Positions 26,901 through 41,100 of a stretch of DNA of 64,000 nt are shown here, one piece after another; positions within the stretch are counted from its first letter, which is position 1, and each line of letters opens with the position of its first letter. The position numbers and the translations under genes are program-made. The stretch lies in contig NC_134397.1 in assembly GCF_050003625.1 (NCBI RefSeq), forward strand, positions 73,263,551 to 73,327,550, read 5' to 3'. The DNA comes from Haematobia irritans (taxonomy: Eukaryota > Arthropoda > Insecta > Diptera > Muscidae). The notes beneath the pieces are model-generated. The model ran no database searches. It was not told the origin of the DNA and worked only from the letters and a program-made list of their open reading frames with translations.

Positions 26901-29900
26901 TAGTTTAGGAGATATGACCAAAAGAAGTTTTTCATATAAAAATTTCAATTTTTTAGGATTTGGGTGGATTTTTCGATTTTTTGAGGGTGGTGACGAATTA
27001 AAGCCCTTTTCGCTCTAGGACGCTTAGTTTAGGAGATATGGCCAAAAGAAGTTTTTCATATAAAAATTTCAATTTTTTTTAGGGATTTGGGTGGATTTTT
27101 CGATTTTTTGGGGGTGGTCACGAATTATCGTCCTTTTCGCTCTAGGACGTTTAGTTTAGGAGATATGGCCAAAAGAAGTTTTTATATAAAAATTTCAATT
27201 TTTTTAGGATTTGGGTGGATTTTTCGATTTTTTGAGGGTGGTGACGAATTAAAGCCCTTTTCGCTCTAGGACGCTTAGTTTAGGAGATATGGCCAAAAGA
27301 AGTTTTTCATATAAAAATTTCAATTTTTTTAGGATTTGGGTGGATTTTTTGAGGGTGGTCACGAATTATCGCCCTTTTCGCTCTAGGACGCTTAGTTTAG
27401 GAGATATGACCAAAAGAAGTTTTTCATATAAAAATTTAAATTTTTTAGGATTTGGGTGGATTTTTCGATTTTTTGAGGGTGGTTACGAATTATCGTCCTT
27501 TTCGCTCTAGGACGCTTAGTTTAGGAGATATGGCCAAAAGAAGTTTTTCATATAAAAATTTAAATTTTTTTAGGATTTGGGTGGATTTTTCGATTTTTCG
27601 GGGGTGGTCACGAATTATCGTGCTTTTCGCTCTAGGACGCTTAGTTTAGGAGATATGACCAAAAGAAGTTTTTCATATAAAAATTTCAATTTTTTTAGGA
27701 TTGGGTGCATTTTTCGAGTTTTTGAGGGTGGTTACGAATTATCGTCCTTTTCGCTCTAGGACGCTTAGTTTAGAAGATATGGCCAAAAGAAGTTTTTCAT
27801 ATAAAAATTTCAATTTTTAGGATTTGGGTGGATTTTTCGATTTTTTGGGGGGTGGTCACGAATTATCGTCCTTTTCGCTCTAGGACGCTTAGTTTAGGAG
27901 ATATGACCAAAAGAAGTTTTTCATATAAAAATTTCAATTTTTTTAGGATGGGTGGATTTTTCGATTTTTTGAGGGTGGTTACGAATTATCGTCCTTTTCG
28001 CTCTAGGACGCTTAGTTTAGGAGATATGGCCAAAAGAAGTTTTTCATATAAAAATTTCAATTTTTTTAGGATTGGGTGGATTTTTCGATTTTTTGAGGGT
28101 TGTCACGAATTATCGTCCTTTCCGCTCTAGGACGCTTAGTTTAGGAGATATGGCCAAAAGAAGTTTTTCATATAAAAATTTCAATTTTTTTAGGATTTGG
28201 GTGGATTTTTCGATTTTTTGAGGGTGGTGACGAATTAAAGCCCTTTTCGCTCTAGGACGCTTAGTTTAGGAGATATGGCCAAAAGAAGTTTTTCATATAA
28301 AAATTTCAATTTTTTTAAGGATTTGGGTGGATTTTTCGATTTTTTGGGGGTGGTCACGAATTAAAGCCCTTTTCGCTCTAGGACGCTTAGTTTAGGAGAT
28401 ATGACCAAAAGAAGTTTTTCATATAAAAATTTCAATTTTTTTAGGATTTGGGTGGATTTTTCGATTTTTTGAGGGTGGTGACGAATTAAAGCCCTTTTCG
28501 CTCTAGGACGCTTAGTTTAGGAGATATGGCCAAAAGAAGTTTTTCATATAAAAATTTCAATTTTTTTAGGATTTGGGAGGATTTTTTTAAGTGGTCACGA
28601 ATTATCGTCCTTTTCGCTCTAGGACGCTTAGTTTAGGAGATATGACCAAAAGAAGTTTTTCAAATAAAAATTTCAATTTTTTTAGGATTTGGGTGGATTT
28701 TTCGATTTTGTGACGCTTAGTTTAGAAGATATGACCAAAAGAAGTTTTTCATATAAAAATTTCAATTTTTTTAGGATTTGGGTGGATTTTTCGATTTTTT
28801 GGGGGTGGTCACGAATTAAAGCCCTTTTCGCTCTAGGACGCTTAGTTTAGGAGATATGGCCAAAAGAAGTTTTTCATATAAAAATTTCAGTTTTTTTAGG
28901 ATTTGGGTGGATTTTTCGATTTTTTGAGGGTGGTCACGAATTATCGTCCTTTTTGCTCTAGGACGCTTAGTTTAGGAGATATGGCCAAAAGAAGTTTTTC
29001 ATATAAAAATTTCAATATTCTTAGGATTTGGGTGGATTTTTCGATTTTTTGAGGGTGGTCACGAATTATCGTCCTTTTCGCTCTAGGACGCTTAGTTTAG
29101 GAGATATGACCAAAGGAAGTTTTTCATATAAAAATTTCAATTTTTTTTAGGATTTGGGTGGATTTTTCGATTTTTTGGGGGAGTTCACGAATTATCGTCC
29201 TTTTCGCTCTAGGACGCTTAGTTTAGGAGATATGACCAAAAGAAGTTTTTCATATAAAAATTTCAATTTTTTTAGAATTTGGGTGGATTTTTCGATTTTT
29301 TGAGGGTGGTCACGAATTATCGTCCTTTCCGCTCTAGGACGCTTAGTTTAGGAGATATGGCCAAAAGAAGTTTTTCATATAAAAATTTCAATTTTTTTAG
29401 GATTTGGGTGGATTTTTCGATTTTTTGAGGGTGGTGACGAATTAAAGCCCTTTTCGCTCTAGGACGCTTAGTTTAGGAGATATGGCCAAAAGAAGTTTTT
29501 CATATAAAATTTCAATTTTTTTAGGATTTGGGTGGATTTTTCGATTTTTTGAGGGTGGTCACGAATTAAAGCCCTTTTCGCTCTAGGACGCTTAGTTTAG
29601 GAGATATGACCAAAAGAAGTTGTTCATATAAAAATTTCAATTTTTTAGGATTTGGGTGGATTTTTCGATTTTTTGAGGGTGGTTACGAATTACCGTGCTT
29701 TTCGCTCTAGGACGCTTAGTTTAGGAGATATGGCCAAAAGAAGTTTTTCATATAAAAATTTCAATTTTTAGGATTTGGGTGGATTTTTCGATTTTTTGGG
29801 GGGTGGTCACGAATTATCGTCCTTTTCGCTCTAGGACGCTTAGTTTAGGAGATATGACCAAAAGAAGTTTTTCATATAAAAATTTCAATTTTTTTTAGGA

Positions 29901-32900
29901 TTGGGTGGATTTTTCGATTTTTTGAGGGTGGTTACGAATTATCGTCCTTTTCGCTCTAGGACGCTTAGTTTAGGAAATATGGCCAAAAGAAGTTTTTCAT
30001 ATAAAAATTTCAATTTTTTTAGGATTGGGTGGATTTTTCGATTTTTTGAGGGTGGTCACGAATTATCGTCCTTTTCGCTCTAGGACGCTTAGTTTAGGAG
30101 ATATGACCAAAAGAAGTTTTTCAAATAAAAATTTCAATTTTTTTAGGATTTGGGTGGATTTTTCGATTTTGTGACGCTTAGTTTAGAAGATATGACCAAA
30201 AGAAGTTTTTCATATAAAAATTTAAATTTTTTTTAGGATTTGGGTGGATTTTTCGATTTTTTGGGGGTGGTCACGAATTATCGCCCTTTTCGCTCTAGGA
30301 CGCTTAGTTTAGGAGATATGGCCAAAAGAAGTTTTTCATATAAAAATTTCAATTTTTTTAGGATTTCGGTGGATTTTTCGATTTTTTGGGGGTGGTCACG
30401 AATTATCGCCCTTTTCGCTCTAGGACGCTTAGTTTAGGAGATATGGCCAAAAGAAGTTTTTCATATAAAAATTTCAATTTTTTTTAGGATTTGGGTGGAT
30501 TTTTCGATTTTTTGAGGGTGGTCACGAATTAAAGCCCTTTTCGCTCTAGGACGCTTAGTTTAGGAGATATGACCAAAAGAAGTTTTTCATATAAAAATTT
30601 CAATTTTTTTAGGATTTGGGTGGATTTTTCGATTTTTTGAGGGTGGTGACGAATTAAAGCCCTTTTCGCTCTAGGACGCTTAGTTTAGGAGATATGGCCA
30701 AAAGAAGTTTTTCATATAAAAATTTCAATTTTTTTAAGGATTTGGGTGGATTTTTCGATTTTTTGGTGGTGGTCACGAATTAAAGCTCTAGGACGCTTAG
30801 TTTAGGATTTGGGTGGATTTTTCGATTTTTTGAGGGTGGTCACGAATTATCGTCCTTTCCGCTCTAGGACGCTTAGTTTAGGAGATATGGCCAAAAGAAG
30901 TTTTTCATATAAAAATTTCAATTTTTTTAGGATTTGGGTGGATTTTTCGATTTTTTGAGGGTGGTTACGAATTATCGTCCTTTTCGCTCTAGGACGCTTA
31001 GTTTAGGAGATATGGCCAAAAGAAGTTTTTCATATAAAAATTTCAATTTTTTTAGGATTTGGGTGGATTTTTCGATTTTTTGAGGGTGGTGACGAATTAA
31101 AGCCCTTTTCGCTCTAGGACGCTTAGTTTAGGAGATATGGCCAAAAGAAGTTTTTCATATAAAAATTTCAATTTTTTTAGGATTTGGGTGGATTTTTTGA
31201 GGGTGGTCACGAATTATCGCCCTTTTCGCTCTAGGACGCTTAGTTTAGGAGATATGACCAAAAGAAGTTTTTCATATAAAAATTTAAATTTTTTAGGATT
31301 TGGGTGGATTTTCGATTTTTTGAGGGTGGTTACGAATTATCGTCCTTTTCGCTCTAGGACGCTTAGTTTAGGAGATATGGCCAAAAGAAGTTTTTCATAT
31401 AAAAATTTAAATTTTTTTAGGATTTGGGTGGATTTTTCGATTTTTCGGGGGTGGTCACGAATTATAGTGCTTTTCGCTCTAGGACGCTTAGTTTAGGAGA
31501 TATGACCAAAAGAAGTTTTTCATATAAAAATTTCAATTTTTTTAGGATTGGGTGCATTTTTCGAGTTTTTGAGGGTGGTTACGAATTATCGTCCTTTTCG
31601 CTCTAGGACGCTTAGTTTAGAAGATATGGCCAAAAGAAGTTTTTCATATAAAAATTTCAATTTTTAGGATTTGGGTGGATTTTTCGATTTTTTGGGGGGT
31701 GGTCACGAATTATCGTCCTTTTCGCTCTAGGACGCTTAGTTTAGGAGATATGACCAAAAGAAGTTTTTCATATAAAAATTTCAATTTTTTTAGGATGGGT
31801 GGATTTTTCGATTTTTTGAGGGTGGTTACGAATTATCGTCCTTTTCGCTCTAGGACGCTTAGTTTAGGAGATATGGCCAAAAGAAGTTTTTCATATAAAA
31901 ATTTCAATTTTTTTAGGATTGGGTGGATTTTTCGATTTTTTGAGGGTGGTCACGAATTATCGTCCTTTCCGCTCTAGGACGCTTAGTTTAGGAGATATGG
32001 CCAAAAGAAGTTTTTCATATAAAAATTTCAATTTTTTTAGGATTTGGGTGGATTTTTCGATTTTTTGAGGGTGGTGACGAATTAAAGCCCTTTTCGCTCT
32101 AGGACGCTTAGTTTAGGAGATATGGCCAAAAGAAGTTTTTCATATAAAAATTTCAATTTTTTTAAGGATTTGGGTGGATTTTTCGATTTTTTGGGGGTGG
32201 TCACGAATTAAAGCCCTTTTCGCTCTAGGACGCTTAGTTTAGGAGATATGACCAAAAGAAGTTTTTCATATAAAAATTTCAATTTTTTTAGGATTTGGGT
32301 GGATTTTTCGATTTTTTGAGGGTGGTGACGAATTAAAGCCCTTTTCGCTCTAAGACGCTTAGTTTAGGAGATATGGCCAAAAGAAGTTTTTCATATAAAA
32401 ATTTCAATTTTTTTAAGGATTTGGGTGGATTTTTCGATTTTTTGGGGGTGGTCACGAATTATCGCCCTTTTCGCTCTAGGACGCTTAGTTTAGGAGATAT
32501 GACCAAAAGAAGTTTTTCATATAAAAATTTAAATTTTTTAGGATTTGGGTGGATTTTTCGATTTTTTGAGGGTGGTTACGAATTATCGTCCTTTTCGCTC
32601 TAGAACGCTTAGTTTAGGAGATATGGCCAAAAGAAGTTTTTCATATAAAAATTTAAATTTTTTTAGGATTTGGGTGGATTTTTCGATTTTTTGAGGGTGG
32701 TCACGAATTATCGTCCTTTTCGCTCTAGGACGCTTAGTTTAGGAGATATGGCCAAAAGAAGTTTTTCATATAAAAATTTCAATTTTTATGATTTGGGTGG
32801 ATTTTTCGATTTTTTGGGGGGTGGTCACGAATTATCGTCCTTTTCGCTCTAGGACGCTTAGTTTAGGAGATATGACCAAAAGAAGTTTTTCATATAAAAA

Positions 32901-34190
32901 TTTCAATTTTTTTAGGATTGGGTGGATTTTTCGATTTTTTGAGGGTGGTTACGAATTATCGTCCTTTTCGCTCTAGGACGCTTAGTTTAGGAGATATGGC
33001 CAAAAGAAGTTTTTCATATAAAAATTTCAATTTTTTTAGGATTTGGGTGGATTTTTCGATTTTTTGAGGGTGGTCACGAATTAAAGCCCTTTTCGCTCTA
33101 GGACGCTTAGTTTAGGAGATATGGCCAAAAGAAGTTTTTCATATAAAAATTTCAATTTTTTTAGGATTTGGGTGGATTTTTCGATTTTTTGAGGGTGGTT
33201 ACGAACTATCGTCCTTTTCGCTCTAGGACGCTTAGTTTAGGAGATATGGCCAAAAGAAGTTTTTCATATAAAAATTTCAATTTTTTTAAGGTTTTGGGTG
33301 GATTTTTCGATTTTTTGGGGGTGGTCACGAATTAAAGCCCTTTTCGCTCTAGGACGCTTAGTTTAGGAGATATGGCCAAAAGAAGTTTTTCATATAAAAA
33401 ATTCAATTGTTTTAGGATTTTTTTCGATTTTTTGAGGGTGGTCACGAATTAACGTCCTTTTCGCTCTAGGACGCTTAGTTTAGGAGATATGACCAAAAGA
33501 AGTTTTTCATATAAAAATTTCAATTTTTTTAGGATTTGGGTGAATTTTTCGATTTTTTGACGCTTAGTTTAGAAGATATGGCCAAAAGAAGTTTTTCATA
33601 TAAAAATTTCAATATTCTTAGGATTTGGGTGGATTTTTCGATTTTGTGAGGGTGGTCACGAATTATCGTCCTTTTCGCTCTAGGACGCTTAGTTTAGGAA
33701 ATATGGCCAAAAGAAGTTTTTCATATAAAAATTTCAATTTTTGTTAGGATTTGGGTGGATTTTTCGATTTTTTGGGGGGTGGTCACGAATTATCGTCCTT
33801 TTCGCTCTAGGACGCTTAGTTTAGGAGATATGACCAAAAGAAGTTTTTCATATAAAAATTTCAATTTTTTAGGATTTGGGTGGATTTTTCGATTTTTTGA
33901 GGGTGGTGACGAATTAAAGCCCTTTTCGCTCTAGGACGCTTAGTTTAGGAGATATGGCCAAAAGAAGTTTTTCATATAAAAATTTCAATTTTTTTTAGGG
34001 ATTTGGGTGGATTTTTCGATTTTTTGGGGGTGGTCACGAATTATCATCCTTTTCGCTCTAGGACGCTTAGTTTAGGAGATATGGCCAAAAGAAGTTTTTA
34101 TATAAAAATTTCAATTTTTTTAGGATTTGGGTGGATTTTTCGATTTTTTGAGGGTGGTCACGAATTAAAGCCCTTTTCGCTCTAGGACTC
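22060..34190. repeat. Largest satellite block duplication, 6916-bp offset
   Basis: About 5.2 kb (22.06-27.27 kb) matches 28.98-34.19 kb at a nearly constant 6916 bp. Shared private variants include AAGTTGTTCAT (about 22701/29617), the TTCAATATTCTTAGG monomer (22097/29013), GATTTTCGATT with a lost T (24391/31307) and AATTATAGTGC (24545/31461). I saw very few differences between copies; one is TATCGTCC against AACGTCC near 26537/33453. Confidence 0.85.
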
Positions 34191-37100
34191 TTAGTTTAGG
34201 AGATATGACCAAAAGAAGTTTTTCATATAAAAATTTAAATTTTTTAGGATTTGGGTGGATTTTTCGATTTTTTGAGGGTGGTTACGAATTATCGTCCTTT
34301 TCGCTCTAGAACGCTTAGTTTAGGAGATATGGCCAAAAGAAGTTTTTCATATAAAAATTTAAATTTTTTTAGGATTTGGGTGGATTTTTCGATTTTTCGG
34401 GGGTGTTCACGAATTATCGTGCTTTTCGCTCTAGGACGCTTAGTTTAGGAGATATGACCAAAAGAAGTTTTTCATATAAAAATTTCAATTTTTTTAGGAT
34501 TGGGTGCATTTTTCGAGTTTTTGAGGGTGGTTACGAGTTATCGTCCTTTTCGCTCTAGGACGCTTAGTTTAGAAGATATGGCCAAAAGAAGTTTTTCATA
34601 TAAAAATTTCAATATTCTTAGGATTTGGGTGGATTTTTCGATTTTTTGAGGGTGGTCACGAATTATCGTCCTTTTCGCTCTAGGACGCTTAGTTTAGGAG
34701 ATATGGCCAAAAGAAGTTTTTCATATAAAAATGTCAATTTTTATGATTTGGGTGGATTTTTCGATTTTTTGGGGGGTGGTCACGAATTATCGTCCTTTTC
34801 GCTCTAGGACGCTTAGTTTAGGAGATATGACCAAAAGAAATTTTTCATATAAAAATTTCAATTTTTTTAGGATTGGGTGGATTTTTCGATTTTTTGAGGG
34901 TGGTTACGAATTATCGTCCTTTTCGCTCTAGGACGCTTAGTTTAGGAGATATGGCCAAAAGAAGTTTTTCATATAAAAATTTCAATTTTTTTAGGATTTG
35001 GGTGGATTTTTCGATTTTTTGAGGGTGGTCACGAATTAAAGCCCTTTTCGCTCTAGGACGCTTAGTTTAGGAGATATGGCCAAAAGAAGTTTTTCATATA
35101 AAAATTTCAATTTTTTTAGGATTTGGGTGGATTTTTCGATTTTTTGAGGGTGGTTACGAACTATCGTCCTTTTCGCTCTAGGACGCTTAGTTTAGGAGAT
35201 ATGGCCAAAAGAAGTTTTTCATATAAAAATTTCAATTTTTTTAAGGTTTTGGGTGGATTTTTCGATTTTTTGGGGGTGGTCACGAATTAAAGCCCTTTTC
35301 GCTCTAGGACGCTTAGTTTAGGAGATATGGCCAAAAGAAGTTTTTCATATAAAAAATTCAATTGTTTTAGGATTTTTTTCGATTTTTTGAGGGTGGTCAC
35401 GAATTAACGTCCTTTTCGCTCTAGGACGCTTAGTTTAGGAGATATGACCAAAAGAAGTTTTTCATATAAAAATTTCAATTTTTTTAGGATTTGGGTGAAT
35501 TTTTCGATTTTTTGACGCTTAGTTTAGAAGATATGGCCAAAAGAAGTTTTTCATATAAAAATTTCAATATTCTTAGGATTTGGGTGGATTTTTCGATTTT
35601 GTGAGGGTGGTCACGAATTATCGTCCTTTTCGCTCTAGGACGCTTAGTTTAGGAAATATGGCCAAAAGAAGTTTTTCATATAAAAATTTCAATTTTTGTT
35701 AGGATTTGGGTGGATTTTTCGATTTTTTGGGGGGTGGTCACGAATTATCGTCCTTTTCGCTCTAGGACGCTTAGTTTAGGAGATATGACCAAAAGAAGTT
35801 TTTCATATAAAAATTTCAATTTTTTAGGATTTGGGTGGATTTTTCGATTTTTTGAGGGTGGTGACGAATTAAAGCCCTTTTCGCTCTAGGACGCTTAGTT
35901 TAGGAGATATGGCCAAAAGAAGTTTTTCATATAAAAATTTCAATTTTTTTTAGGGATTTGGGTGGATTTTTCGATTTTTTGGGGGTGGTCACGAATTATC
36001 ATCCTTTTCGCTCTAGGACGCTTAGTTTAGGAGATATGGCCAAAAGAAGTTTTTATATAAAAATTTCAATTTTTTTAGGATTTGGGTGGATTTTTCGATT
36101 TTTTGAGGGTGGTCACGAATTAAAGCCCTTTTCGCTCTAGGACTCTTAGTTTAGGAGATATGACCAAAAGAAGTTTTTCATATAAAAATTTAAATTTTTT
36201 AGGATTTGGGTGGATTTTTCGATTTTTTGAGGGTGGTTACGAATTATCGTCCTTTTCGCTCTAGAACGCTTAGTTTAGGAGATATGGCCAAAAGAAGTTT
36301 TTCATATAAAAATTTAAATTTTTTTAGGATTTGGGTGGATTTTTCGATTTTTCGGGGGTGTTCACGAATTATCGTGCTTTTCGCTCTAGGACGCTTAGTT
36401 TAGGAGATATGACCAAAAGAAGTTTTTCATATAAAAATTTCAATTTTTTTAGGATTGGGTGCATTTTTCGAGTTTTTGAGGGTGGTTACGAGTTATCGTC
36501 CTTTTCGCTCTAGGACGCTTAGTTTAGAAGATATGGCCAAAAGAAGTTTTTCATATAAAAATTTCAATATTCTTAGGATTTGGGTGGATTTTTCGATTTT
36601 TTGAGGGTGGTCACGAATTATCGTCCTTTTCGCTCTAGGACGCTTAGTTTAGGAGATATGGCCAAAAGAAGTTTTTCATATAAAAATGTCAATTTTTATG
36701 ATTTGGGTGGATTTTTCGATTTTTTGGGGGGTGGTCACGAATTATCGTCCTTTTCGCTCTAGGACGCTTAGTTTAGGAGATATGACCAAAAGAAATTTTT
36801 CATATAAAAATTTCAATTTTTTTAGGATTGGGTGGATTTTTCGATTTTTTGAGGGTGGTTACGAATTATCGTCCTTTTCGCTCTAGGACGCTTAGTTTAG
36901 GAGATATGGCCAAAAGAAGTTTTTCATATAAAAATTTCAATTTTTTTAGGATTTGGGTGGATTTTTCGATTTTTTGAGGGTGGTCACGAATTAAAGCCCT
37001 TTTCGCTCTAGGACGCTTAGTTTAGGAGATATGGCCAAAAGAAGTTTTTCATATAAAAATTTCAATTTTTTTAGGATTTGGGTGGATTTTTCGATTTTTT

Positions 37101-38100
37101 GAGGGTGGTTACGAACTATCGTCCTTTTCGCTCTAGGACGCTTAGTTTAGGAGATATGGCCAAAAGAAGTTTTTCATATAAAAATTTCAATTTTTTTAAG
37201 GTTTTGGGTGGATTTTTCGATTTTTTGGGGGTGGTCACGAATTAAAGCCCTTTTCGCTCTAGGACGCTTAGTTTAGGAGATATGGCCAAAAGAAGTTTTT
37301 CATATAAAAAATTCAATTTTTTTAGGATTTTTTTCGATTTTTTGAGGGTGATCACGAATTATCGTCCTTTTCGCTCTAGGACGCTTAGTTTAGGAGATAT
37401 GACCAAAAGAAGTTTTTCATATAAAAATTTCAATTTTTTTAGGATTTGGGTGGATTTTTCGATTTTTTGACGCTTAGTTTAGAAGATATGGCCAAAAGAA
37501 GTTTTTCATATAAAAATTTCAATATTCTTAGGATTTGGGTGGATTTTTCGATTTTGTGAGGGTGGTCACGAATTATCGTCCTTTTCGCTCTAGGACGCTT
37601 AGTTTAGGAAATATGGCCAAAAGAAGTTTTTCATATAAAAATTTCAATTTTTGTTAAGATTTGGGTGGATTTTTCGATTTTTTGGGGGGTGGTCACGAAT
37701 TATCGTCCTTTTCGCTCTAGGACGCTTAGTTTAAGAGATATGACCAAAAGAAGTTTTTCATATAAAAATTTCAATTTTTTTAGGATTTGGGTGGATTTTT
37801 CGATTTTTTGAGGGTGGTGACGAATTAAAGCCCTTTTCGCTCTAGGACGCTTAGTTTAGGAGATATGGCCAAAAGAAGTTTTTCATATAAAAATTTCAAT
37901 TTTTTTTAGGGATTTGGGTGGATTTTTCGATTTTTTGGGGGTGGTCACGAATTATCGTCCTTTTCGCTCTAGGACGCTTAGTTTAGGAGATATGGCCAAA
38001 AGAAGTTTTTATATAAAAATTTCAATTTTTTTAGGATTTGGGTGGATTTTTCGATTTTTTGAGGGTGGTCACGAATTAAAGCCCTTTTCGCTCTAGGACG
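32665..38100. repeat. 1955-bp HOR, three consecutive copies
   Basis: Copies start near 32665, 34620 and 36575; the last is partial. Matching points are 34003, 35958 and 37914; 34251 and 36206; 34731 and 36686; 32852, 34807 and 36762. Copies 2 and 1 share variants such as CTAGGACTCTTAG and ATCATCC. It is the cleanest simple HOR tract in the window and suggests recent amplification of about 16 monomers as one unit. Confidence 0.85.
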
Positions 38101-41100
38101 CTTATTTTAGGAGATATGGCCAAAAGAAGTTTTTTCATATTCATTTTTCATTTTTTCGCTCTAGGACGCTTAGTTTAGGAGATATGGCCAAAAGAAGTTT
38201 TTCATATAAAAATTTCAATTTTTTTAGGATTTGGGTGGATTTTTCGATTTTTTGGGGGTGGTCACGAATTATCATCCTTTTCGCTCTAGGACGCTTAGTT
38301 TAGGAGATATGACCAAAAGAAGTTTTTCATATAAAAATTTCAATTTTTTTAGGATTGGGTGGATTTTTCGATTTTTTGAGGGTGGTTACGAATTAAAGCC
38401 CTTTTCGCTCTAGGACGCTTAGTTTAGGAGATATGGCCAAAAGAAGTTTTTCATATAAAAATTTCAATTTTTTTAGGATTTGGGTGGATTTTTCGATTTT
38501 TTGGAGGTGGTCAAGAATTAAAGCCCTTTTCGCTCTAGGACGCTTAGTTTAGGAGATATGGCCAAAAGAAGTTTTTCATATAAAAATTTCAATTTTGTTA
38601 GGATTTAGGTGGATTTTGCGAGTTTTTGAGGGTTGTTACGAATTATCGTCCTTTTCGCTCTAGGACGCTTAGTTTAGGAGAATGGCCAAAAGAAGTTTTT
38701 CATATAAAATTTCACTTTTTTAGGATTTGGGTGGATTTTTCGATTTTTTGGGGGTGGTCACGAATTATCGCCCTTTTCGCTCTAGGACGCTTAGTTTAGG
38801 AGATATGGCCAAAAGAAGTTTTTCATATAAAAATTTCAATTTTTTTAGGATTTGGGTGGATTTTTCGATTTTTTGGGGGTGGTCACGAATTATCGTCCTT
38901 TTCGCTCTAGGACGCTTAGTTTAGGAGATATGGCCAAAAGAAGTTTTTCATATAAAAATTTCACTTTTTTAGGATTTGGGTGGATTTTTCGATTTTTTGG
39001 GGGTGGTCACGAATTATCGCCCTTTTCGCTCTAGGACGCTTAGTTTAGGAGATATGGCCAAAAGAAGTTTTTCATATAAAAATTTCAATTTTTTTAGGAT
39101 TTGGGTGGATTTTTCGGTTTTTTGGGGGTGGTCACGAATTATCGTCCTTTTCGCTCTAGGACGTTTAGTTTAGGAGATATGGCTAAAAGAAGTTTTTCAT
39201 ATAAAAATTTCAATTTTTTTAGGATTTGGGTGGATTTTTCGATTTTTTGAGGGTGGTTACGAATTATCGTCCTTTTCGCTCTAGGACGCTTAGTTTAGGA
39301 GATATGGCCAAAAGAAGTTTTTCATATAAAAATTTGAATTTTTTTAGGATTTGGGTGGATTTTTCGATTTTTTGAGGGTGGTCACGAATTATCGTCCTTT
39401 TCGCTCTAGGACGCTTAGTTTAGGAGATATGACCAAAAGAAGTTTTTCATATAAAAATTTGAATTTTTTTAGAATTTGGGTGGATTTTTCGATTTTTTGG
39501 GGGTGGTCACGAATTATCGTCCTTTTCGCTCTAGGACGCTTAGTTTAGGAGATATGGCCAAAAGAAGTTTTTCATATAAAAATTTCAATTTTTTTAGGAT
39601 TTGGGTTGATTTTTCGATTTTTTGGGGGTGGTCACGAATTAAAGCCCTTTTCGCTCTAGGACGCTTAGTTTAGGAGATATGGCCAAAAGAAGTTTTTCAT
39701 ATAAAAATTTCAATTTTTATGATTTGGGTGGATTTTTCGATTTTTTGGGGGGTGGTCACGAATTATCGTCCTTTTCGCTCTAGGACGCTTAGTTTAGGAG
39801 ATATGACCAAAAGAAGTTTTTCATATAAAAATTTCAATTTTTTTAGGATTGGGTGGATTTTTCGATTTTTTGAGGGTGGTTACGAATTATCGTCCTTTTC
39901 GCTCTAGGACGCTTAGTTTAGGAGATATGGCCAAAAGAAGTTTTTCATATAAAAATTTCAATTTTTTTAGGATTTGGGTGGATTTTTCGATTTTTTGAGG
40001 GTGGTCACGAATTAAAGCCCTTTTCGCTCTAGGACGCTTAGTTTAGGAGATATGGCCAAAAGAAGTTTTTCATATAAAAATTTCAATTTTTTTAGGATTT
40101 GGGTGGATTTTTCGATTTTTTGAGGGTGGGCACGAACTATCGTCCTTTTCGCTCTAGGACGCTTAGTTTAGGAGATATGGCCAAAAGAAGTTTTTCATAT
40201 AAAAATTTCAATTTTTTTAAGGATTTGGGTGGATTTTTCGATTTTTTGGGGGTGGTCACGAATTAAAGCCCTTTTCGCTCTAGGACGCTTAGTTTAGGAG
40301 ATATGGCCAAAAGAAGTTTTTCATATAAAAATTTCAATTTTTTTAGGATTTTTTTCGATTTTTTGAGGGTGGTCACGAATTATCGTCCTTTTCGCTCTAG
40401 GACGCTTAGTTTAGGAGATATGACCAAAAGAAGTTTTTCATATAAAAATTTCAATTTTTTTAGGATTTGGGTGGATTTTTCGATTTTTTGACGCTTAGTT
40501 TAGAAGATATGGCCAAAAGAAGTTTTTCATATAAAAATTTCAATATTCTTAGGATTTGGGTGGATTTTTCGATTTTGTGAGGGTGGTCACGAATTATCGT
40601 CCTTTTCGCTCTAGGACGCTTAGTTTAGGAAATATGGCCAAAAGAAGTTTTTCATATAAAAATTTCAATTTTTGTTAGGATTTGGGTGGATTTTTCGATT
40701 TTTTGGGGGGTGGTCACGAATTATCGTCCTTTTCGCTCTAGGACTCTTAGTTTAGGAGATATGACCAAAAGAAGTTTTTCATATAAAAATTTCAATTTTT
40801 TTAGGATTTGGGTGGATTTTTCGATTTTTTGAGGGTGGGCACGAACTATCGTCCTTTTCGCTCTAGGACGCTTAGTTTAGGAGATATGGCCAAAAGAAGT
40901 TTTTCATATAAAAATTTCAATTTTTTTTAGGATTTGGGTGGATTTTTCGATTTTTTGGGGGTGGTCACGAATTATCGTCCTTTTCGCTCTAGGACGCTTA
41001 GTTTAGGAGATATGGCCAAAAGAAGTTTTTATATAAAAATTTCAATTTTTTTAGGATTTGGGTGGATTTTTCGATTTTTTGAGGGTGGTCACGAATTAAA

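Noticed and set aside
38810..38934. A 39-codon frame per monomer from ATGGCC to the TAG of GTTTAG
   Set aside because: It is open in the GGGGG form but closed by TGA in the very common GAGGG form and shifted by T-run length changes. A 39-codon open frame is not surprising by chance.
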